Made by a program: the position numbers and the translations under genes. A stretch of DNA of 64,000 bases. It comes from Pseudomonas wadenswilerensis. Lineage in GTDB: Bacteria > Pseudomonadota > Gammaproteobacteria > Pseudomonadales > Pseudomonadaceae. Below the pieces are notes generated by a model that was given only the letters and a program-made list of their open reading frames with translations, made no database searches and was not told where the DNA came from. The stretch covers positions 496,001 through 560,000 of the forward strand of contig NZ_UIDD01000010.1 of NCBI RefSeq assembly GCF_900497695.1, read 5' to 3'. Below are positions 59,405 to 64,000 of the stretch, piece by piece (positions within the stretch are counted from its first letter, which is position 1; every line of letters begins with the position of its first letter).

Positions 59405-61722
59405 ATCTGCCACCAGGCCTTGCCTGCCGGTTTTTCCGGTGCCTGCAGCTCGGCGATGCTCTGGCGGAAGAGCTCATTGTTGCCCTGGTCGACGGCGTTG
59501 TCCGGATCACTGCGCAGGATCGAGCGCTGGTAGTAGGCTATGGCCTCCTCCTTGCGCCCCAGGCCCTTGAGCACATCGCCGGCGCAGCCCAGCAGCGAGC
59601 TCTCGTCGCGTTCGTTGATCTGCGGCGCATATCGCAGCCACAGGCTGGTGGCCGCCTCCGGCAGGCTGTAGGACAGGTACATGGCCACTTTCATCCGCGC
59701 GAACAGCGGCGAGTACTCCAGGTCCTTGTCGCTGATTTCGCGCTCTTCCTGCCACTTGAGGATGCGCTCCAGCCAGATCAGGATTTCGCGTTCGCGGTCC
59801 AGGCGGTACAGGGCGCGGCTGACTTCCAGCAGGTACTCTTCCGGGTCGTGGCGGCTGTAGCCATAGTCGGCTGCGTAGTGCCAGAGCTGCTCGGCGGCTT
59901 CGGCGATGCCCGCGTCATCCCCCAGCTCAATGCGGTTTTGCAGGGTGCCATGATAGTGCTCGGCGAACGGACTGGCGGCAATGCCACGGGCATGCAGCTC
60001 CAGGGCCTGCTCATACATGCGCTGGTCGTTGTAGCAGCGGTAGTTGATCGCCAGGTTGTTGCAGAGCATCGAGTACATGTGCGCACAGGCATCGTAACGA
60101 TGCCCGCGACCGGTGGCGAAGCATTGCTCCATGCGAGCCTGGCCGTGTTCGTAGGCCAGCTTTTGTACTTCGCGCAACAACGACCAGGCCTGATCTGCCT
60201 CCTCACTCGAGAGCTTCTCGACTTCCACCTCGACCAGGTCGTCGATGTTGCAAGCGAAACTGTAATAGTTCATGCCACCGGCCATTGTCGGCAGCGGTTG
60301 GCGCAAGGCATCGACAATGCCGAACACACTGGCATGAGCGCTGAACAGGCTGTAGGCGCTGCGGTGGTCTTGCATATTGCCGGCCGAAACGGCCTCGCGC
60401 AGCATCGTAAGTTCAGTGTTGGCGTCAATGCGCCCGGCCTGGCGTTCACGCACTGCCAGCAGGCGGTTGATCCAAGGGTGGTTCGGCGCGCGGCGGCGGG
60501 CTTCTTCCAGGGCCAGAGCGAAAACGTTGTCGAGCTGCTCAAGGTCATCGCGGGCAGCATGCAGCGCATCGAGCAACGGGCCCAGGGACGGCGTCGACTC
60601 GTCGCGCCATGGCAGCCCGGAAACAAACCGCTCCAACACCTTTTGATCATCACAGGCGCGCATCACGCACAACGGCCACCACGCCGACTGGTCCTCGGCA
60701 TCGAGCAGGCGATCGTGTACCCAGTAGGCAGTGCCCGGCCACATCTGGCTGCGAACTCCATAGATTTCCATGAATGCACGCTGCCCGGCGTCGTCGATCT
60801 GACCGTTTTCAAGCAACCAGGGCAAGTGGAATTCGACAAAGTTGTCACTGCCGCTGGAGTCCAGTTCCAGGGTCGCCACCTCACAGATTTTCAAGGCGCC
60901 GGGCAGGTCGCCCTGGGCCTTCAATGAGCGTGCAGCCAGGCGCGCCAGGCGCACTTCCCACTCCCGGCGCTGGGGCAACGACAGCTCGGCGATCAACTGC
61001 ACTACAGGTTGCTCGAACATCGCCAGGCGCAACGGCACGATTTCGATCAGCGCATCGCCCAGCCACAGCCAGTCGTTGCCGTCGACATCCTGACCTTCGC
61101 CAGCGGTACGCAACGCGGTAATTGCCGCCAGCGCCGCTTCGCGAGCCTCTTCGTCACGCTCGTGGGCAGCCAGCACCCGCGCCCGGCGCCGCTGCTGGTC
61201 GGCATCGTCCCAGGCCCGCAGGGCATGGCGGCCGGGGTTGATCAACGCCAGGGTGTGACGCACCTCGATGGCCTTGAGGGCGACGTCGAGGGTGGTGTGC
61301 TGCAGATCGTCGAAAATGCGGTAGCGCCGGTACTGTTCGATATCGAACGCCAGCGCCTCGTTGCTCAGTTGCTGCAGGGCGTCGAGGGCCTGCAGCAGGC
61401 CTTGCTCGTCTTTGAGGTAGTTGCACAGGCGCAGCTGGTAGATCAGCAGGTTGACCTTGAGTTCGTTGCGCGCCTCTTCTGGCGTCGCCTCGATCAGCGC
61501 CTGGCCGTCGTCGGCCAGCACCGCCCTGGAGGCTTCGGCGTCACCGGCGTTGACCCACAGCACGTGCAGACGGTCGATCGATTCCAGCGAGGCAGCCTTG
61601 AGCGGCTGGACGCGCAGCTGGCCCAGCAGGTAATCGGCACCGTGTTCCTGATGCTCGACCTCAAGACGGTCCATGAATTGATCCAGCTGAATGCCGGACA
61701 GCACGGTGCTGTTTTGCGTCAT
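59395..61722 (-). CDS. large TPR-like helical-repeat protein
   Basis: A 775-residue protein without signal peptide or membrane helix. It is almost wholly helical, with repeats of the TPR type most evident in the C-terminal third (MYEQALELHARGIAASPFAE; NRIELGDDAGIAEAAEQLWH; EEAIAYYQRSILRSDPDNAV). Such scaffolds bind partner proteins. It leads the three-gene unit with the PcfJ-like and DUF1266 genes, overlapping the former by 10 bp. The start MTQNSTVLSG has GGAG six bases upstream. Function unknown. Confidence 0.78.
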   Translation of the reverse strand: MTQNSTVLSGIQLDQFMDRLEVEHQEHGADYLLGQLRVQPLKAASLESIDRLHVLWVNAGDAEASRAVLADDGQALIEATPEEARNELKVNLLIYQLRLCNYLKDEQGLLQALDALQQLSNEALAFDIEQYRRYRIFDDLQHTTLDVALKAIEVRHTLALINPGRHALRAWDDADQQRRRARVLAAHERDEEAREAALAAITALRTAGEGQDVDGNDWLWLGDALIEIVPLRLAMFEQPVVQLIAELSLPQRREWEVRLARLAARSLKAQGDLPGALKICEVATLELDSSGSDNFVEFHLPWLLENGQIDDAGQRAFMEIYGVRSQMWPGTAYWVHDRLLDAEDQSAWWPLCVMRACDDQKVLERFVSGLPWRDESTPSLGPLLDALHAARDDLEQLDNVFALALEEARRRAPNHPWINRLLAVRERQAGRIDANTELTMLREAVSAGNMQDHRSAYSLFSAHASVFGIVDALRQPLPTMAGGMNYYSFACNIDDLVEVEVEKLSSEEADQAWSLLREVQKLAYEHGQARMEQCFATGRGHRYDACAHMYSMLCNNLAINYRCYNDQRMYEQALELHARGIAASPFAEHYHGTLQNRIELGDDAGIAEAAEQLWHYAADYGYSRHDPEEYLLEVSRALYRLDREREILIWLERILKWQEEREISDKDLEYSPLFARMKVAMYLSYSLPEAATSLWLRYAPQINERDESSLLGCAGDVLKGLGRKEEAIAYYQRSILRSDPDNAVDQGNNELFRQSIAELQAPEKPAGKAWWQIWK

Positions 61723-61914
61723 CGTGAACTCCATTTGCGAATGACTTGTGCATCGCCCGGTGCCCCGTACTGGCTCTTCAAGGAGACGACGGGTACCCGC
61801 ATACGGCTGCACTCAACAGGCAACGATAGCGAAAGGGATCGGGCGATACAGCGGGGGTGCTGCACGCTACCAGTTGGCGTTTGAAAAACCAAGAGCGTGC
61901 AGGTGATAGAAGGC

Positions 61915-62292
61915 TCAGGGCGTGGTCAGGGTAATCAGGAAGGTGCCGGAAGTGACAGGCTTGCCGGAGACATCCACCAGGGCGTACTGCTGATGGTAAA
62001 AACGACCCGTCTTGCCGCTGTCGGCCACCAGCTTGACGTTGACCGGAGCGTGATCGGGGGCACTGACCGACGCTTGCGGCTCGACCCTGTGCAAATCGAT
62101 CCGGGTGCCCCGCACCTGCGCCGGGCAGTCATTGAGGTTCAAGGCGCCTGCCTGGGCTGAAGCCGTGCAAGGCGACTCGACGACACTACCGGTGAAATTG
62201 ATCACCCCCTGGGCGATCGGTGTCTCAGCCACGCAGGCCCCGCTTGCGCCCAACAACAACCCTGCAGCGATAGCAACATACTTGCGATTCAT
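61915..62292 (-). CDS. small fimbrial-like secreted protein
   Basis: A 125-residue protein: signal peptide MNRKYVAIAAGLLLGASGAC...VAE and a mature part starting TPIAQGVINFTGSVVESPCT, which is the N-terminal pattern of type 1 (chaperone-usher) pilins, with the paired Cys in SPCT and LNDCP. It ends in beta strands YALVDVSGKPVTSGTFLITL. It is shorter than usual major pilins and no chaperone or usher genes are adjacent in view. GGAG precedes the ATG. An adhesin or minor pilin role is plausible, unproven. Confidence 0.75.
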   Translation of the reverse strand: MNRKYVAIAAGLLLGASGACVAETPIAQGVINFTGSVVESPCTASAQAGALNLNDCPAQVRGTRIDLHRVEPQASVSAPDHAPVNVKLVADSGKTGRFYHQQYALVDVSGKPVTSGTFLITLTTP

Positions 62293-62495
62293 GCTGACAC
62301 TCCGGCGATAGCGGTTAGTACCTCAAGTATCGGCCAGGCGCAGAAAAATCTAAGGATTGTCTGATAGGCAAAGGCGCGCTTTGCCAAGCGCGTCGCAGAA
62401 CGGTGTAAACAAGCGCCGACCGGTTCGTCAACCCGCCTCCCGAAGCCTATGGTTAAACATTGGCGGGTGGTTGAGACGCTCAATCAGCGGAAACG

Positions 62496-62529
62496 AAAAA
62501 GCCCCCGGACCTTTCGGTCAGGGGGCTTT
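62496..62529 (-). terminator. terminator downstream of the tRNA-Ser 3' end
   Basis: On the minus strand, stem AAAGCCCCC / GGGGGCTTT (with an inner GACC/GGTC) is followed by five T (500-496). It sits 9 bp past the CCA end of the tRNA fragment and was presumably the terminator of the original tRNA-Ser gene. Confidence 0.88.
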
Positions 62530-62537
62530 CTCTTGTA

Positions 62538-62563
62538 TGGCGGAGAGATAGGGATTTGAACCC
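62538..62563 (-). tRNA. 26-bp 3' end of a tRNA-Ser gene: probable attachment-site scar
   Basis: Reading the minus strand, the T-loop TTCAAAT with CCC stem side, the acceptor strand TCTCTCC, discriminator G and CCA are present. The matching 5' T-stem bases do not follow upstream (GC in place of TA), and no anticodon arm exists: the tRNA is cut at position 62563/62564. This is the usual result when an element integrates at the 3' end of a tRNA gene and leaves a short identity block at the far junction. TCTCTCC with discriminator G points to tRNA-Ser (inference). The intact gene should lie at the other end of the element, beyond the window. Confidence 0.75.
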
Positions 62564-62565
62564 GC

Positions 62566-62759
62566 CCGCAACGGAGTGCAGGCCGTTATAGGCCCGAATT
62601 TGCTGGACCTAGTACACTTTATCTCGGGCTGCAACGGCATATAGCGGCCCCAGTTTTGCCCTAAATTTGCCCTAAGAAACCGCTCTCCCCAGCGCGCGCG
62701 CACATGCCTCAATGCGGCGGAGCTCCCATTTTTTGCGTGGACCATCGCCAGGCCTTACA
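62566..62759. other. element end with tandem TTTGCCCTAA repeats
   Basis: About 190 bp without a gene between the tRNA scar and the XRE promoter. It contains two tandem copies of TTTGCCCTAA (around 62654-62675), possible arm-type sites for a tyrosine recombinase. No integrase gene is seen here. Confidence 0.45.
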
Positions 62760-62775
62760 CTGTACAAGAATACAG
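62733..62775 (+). promoter_or_regulatory. promoter with LexA box before the XRE gene
   Basis: -35 TTGCGT (62733-62738) and -10 TACACT (62756-62761) are 17 bp apart, and the LexA box CTGTACAAGAATACAG (62760-62775; CTGT-N8-ACAG) overlaps the -10 end and start point. Gene start is 16 bp further on. This is the layout of an SOS-repressed promoter. Confidence 0.7.
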
Positions 62776-62791
62776 TCATGCGAGAGCACCA

Positions 62792-63157
62792 ATGCCTACA
62801 GACGAAGACCACATTCAACCCGTTCGATTGGCCCTGGACGAAGAACAGAGAGAAACAATGGAGTGGCTTATGGAGCACCTGCCACTTGGCTTTCGTGGTG
62901 CCCATTGCGCCGAAGCGCGCACGATGCTTGGATGGAGCATCGAAGCTTTGGCATTCCGTTCGGGGGTATCACCAGGTGCGATTAGGCGCCTGGAGAATGG
63001 GGCCGAGCTGCGCCGCGTCACGATGCAGGCCCTCGCCTACGCTCTGGAGGCAGAAGGATTTTTCTTCCTTCCAGGCCACCAACCAATGCGAGGAGAAAAT
63101 TTCAGAGGCGCCACAGCGTGCCCCAGAACCAGGGATGACTTTCATTTGATCGAATGA
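62792..63157 (+). CDS. XRE-type helix-turn-helix regulator, LexA box in its promoter
   Basis: A 121-residue protein. Helix-turn-helix: ARTMLGWSIEALAFRSGVSP then GAIRRLENG (about 41-70), in the style of Cro/CI/XRE regulators. The flanks, acidic in front (LDEEQRETMEWLMEHL) and variable behind, do not show a known ligand or peptidase domain. It lies 229 bp inside the tRNA-Ser junction of a probable integrated element and is preceded by a LexA box, so it may link the element to the SOS response. GAGAG precedes the ATG. Confidence 0.8.
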   Translation: MPTDEDHIQPVRLALDEEQRETMEWLMEHLPLGFRGAHCAEARTMLGWSIEALAFRSGVSPGAIRRLENGAELRRVTMQALAYALEAEGFFFLPGHQPMRGENFRGATACPRTRDDFHLIE

Positions 63158-63317
63158 TCATCAACCAGGGGCAAGCACCCAGTGAACAGTCAGCCACTGA
63201 GCAAGGCCAGAAGCCCTGGCTCGCTGGAGCGGATCGCTGCTCAACCCGAGACGCCTGAGCACTCAGCCAAGCCTTACTCAAGGCTCTTAGCTCATGGCCG
63301 TCTAGGTTTGACAGCAT
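63102..63317 (-). CDS. small ORF with good ribosome site downstream of a LexA box
   Basis: A 71-codon ORF, MLSNLDGHELRALSKAWLSA and on to GTLWRL, no family recognised. Supporting it: GAGGAG five bases before the ATG, and a LexA box 53 bp upstream on the same strand (63371-63386). Against it: 56 bp overlap with the end of the XRE gene and a low-complexity, Ser/Trp/Cys-rich C-terminus that may be chance. It could encode a small SOS-induced protein. Confidence 0.4.
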   Translation of the reverse strand: MLSNLDGHELRALSKAWLSAQASRVEQRSAPASQGFWPCSVADCSLGACPWLMIIRSNESHPWFWGTLWRL

Positions 63318-63370
63318 TTGATCTCCTCAAAATTTAGTGCCTAGCTGTAAGCGCCGCTATCACCAAAATA

Positions 63371-63386
63371 CTGTATATACAAACAG
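63371..63386. promoter_or_regulatory. LexA box CTGTATATACAAACAG
   Basis: CTGT-N8-ACAG with the TATATACA centre usual for gammaproteobacterial LexA sites. It lies between the small leftward ORF (ATG at 63317) and the rightward fimbrial gene (ATG at 63523). The nearer target is the leftward ORF. The rest of the 63318-63522 gap has no gene I can support. Confidence 0.65.
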
Positions 63387-63522
63387 CCAACCTCCGACAC
63401 CTGCCTGGCTATTAAGGTGGTAGCAGGGAAGCTGTCGCCGAAAAACTAAGAAATTTCTTATGTTCTCAGTGTCTGATGGTAGCTAGAGTGCCTCCCCTCC
63501 GTAATCATGTGTAGCCCTCAGT

Positions 63523-64000
63523 ATGGACCGTTCAAACAAGCAGAATCGACTTCGCCTCCTAATGAGTACCGCTGCCGTAGCAGCACTACTGTACTCGTTT
63601 GGAGCAGCGGCTGCCTGCGAGTTCATCACCCCACACAATACACACACAATCAACTTCGGAAGTAACCTTGCGGGTGTCAACCTGACAATCCCCCAGGATG
63701 CGCCCGTTGGAACTGTTATATACCAAGACAGCATCGCCGCGGGGGAAAGCAACTTTAGATGCACCTCGACGGCGCGCTATGGATTTGTCCCGACTCCAGC
63801 ACTCGGAACAGTCACTAAGGGATACACCTTTCCGCTAGGCAAAACCGGGCTCTCATTTCGAATAGTTAGCCCCCTCAATAATAGTACAGCCTACCTATAT
63901 GCATTATCGGATCTCTATCCAAACTCTTATCGCATTCCAGCGGGAACCTATAAACTTGAAATCCTTAAGTCAGCGGAACTGATGTCACAAAGCGTCCCCC
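63523..64000 (+). CDS. fimbrial/adhesin protein, 3' end outside window
   Basis: The first 159 codons of a gene running off the right edge. A signal peptide (LLMSTAAVAALLYSFGAAAA) is followed by CEFITPHNTHTINFGSNLAG, LTIPQDAPVGTVIYQDSIAA and NFRCTSTARYGFVP, a pattern seen in the receptor-binding or tip part of chaperone-usher adhesins (two Cys about 45 residues apart). Codon use is clearly AT-richer than elsewhere (CTA, ATA, TAT, AAT), which supports acquisition with the element. The start may instead be the internal ATG at 63562; ribosome site is poor. Confidence 0.7.
   Translation, partial: MDRSNKQNRLRLLMSTAAVAALLYSFGAAAACEFITPHNTHTINFGSNLAGVNLTIPQDAPVGTVIYQDSIAAGESNFRCTSTARYGFVPTPALGTVTKGYTFPLGKTGLSFRIVSPLNNSTAYLYALSDLYPNSYRIPAGTYKLEILKSAELMSQSVP

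Noticed and set aside
62538..62615. Complete tRNA-Ser gene
   Set aside because: Only the 3' 26 bp fit; T-stem pairing fails upstream and no anticodon arm exists.
1..64000. CRISPR arrays, insertion sequences, rRNA genes
   Set aside because: No spaced direct-repeat arrays, transposase genes with terminal repeats or rRNA-like sequence were noticed; the only repeats are REP elements and the internal repeats at 5078-5494.

Overview
The window is high-GC chromosomal DNA from a Pseudomonas, most likely of the putida/fluorescens side of the genus. The evidence is the set of genus-typical genes (aceK, DUF2790, DUF6279 lipoprotein, CvfB, YajD-type HNH protein, YcgL-rnd pair, MoxR-CoxE pair, pxpABC, LpxO, EptA) and the many intergenic REP/REPIN palindromes of the GTGGGAGCTGGCTTGCCAGC type. 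Most of the window is ordinary core genome. The last ~1.4 kb looks like the edge of an integrated element.

Layout. 1-11 kb: partial LPMO-like gene, DUF2790, GNAT, a yihY-def operon, csbD, a secreted beta-helix protein, a Cys-rich tandem-repeat protein, cvfB, a lipoprotein, aceK and a DMT exporter. 11.2-28.6 kb: one large co-directional catabolic locus with an SsuABC/TauABC-type transporter, two SDRs, a cupin, an alpha/beta hydrolase, an IclR regulator, a ThDP enzyme, an aspartate dehydrogenase-like protein, an aldehyde dehydrogenase, a two-domain VOC/extradiol-type protein, a NicC-like flavin monooxygenase, two small unknowns, a Rieske oxygenase, a Rid protein and a [2Fe-2S] reductase. It ends at a clear terminator and is followed by an outer-membrane porin. 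28.6-35.4 kb: DMT exporter with a valine-rich leader ORF, lpxO, cysK, a DUF748 protein and a MoxR/VWA pair. 35.5-40.2 kb: an MFS transporter-pxpABC 5-oxoproline operon with a divergent LysR gene. 40.2-54 kb: housekeeping and hypothetical genes (class II amidotransferase, S9 oligopeptidase, cNMP-binding protein, HNH protein, TrmH-family methyltransferase, a degenerate M61-like protein, YcgN, nitroreductase, hydroxyacid dehydrogenase, YcgL, rnd, eptA, CHMI). 54-62.3 kb: PhyH oxygenase, amino-acid permease, LysR, a three-gene unknown operon (TPR-like / PcfJ-like / DUF1266) and a small fimbrial-like protein. 62.5-64 kb: a 26-bp tRNA-Ser 3' end with its terminator (an att scar), two LexA boxes, an XRE regulator, a small SOS-type ORF and the start of an AT-richer fimbrial gene.

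How it works together. The 11-28 kb genes read as import (porin plus ABC transporter), ring hydroxylation (Rieske oxygenase with its reductase, and the flavin monooxygenase), possible ring cleavage (VOC protein) and side-chain or semialdehyde processing (ALDH, ThDP enzyme, SDRs, hydrolase). The substrate is not evident. The transporter operon and the porin share a -24/-12 (sigma-54-like) promoter element and repeated TATAAAACA half-sites, which suggests one regulon. I consider this locus, its shared promoter architecture, and the LexA-box pair beside the tRNA-Ser scar the most interesting parts.
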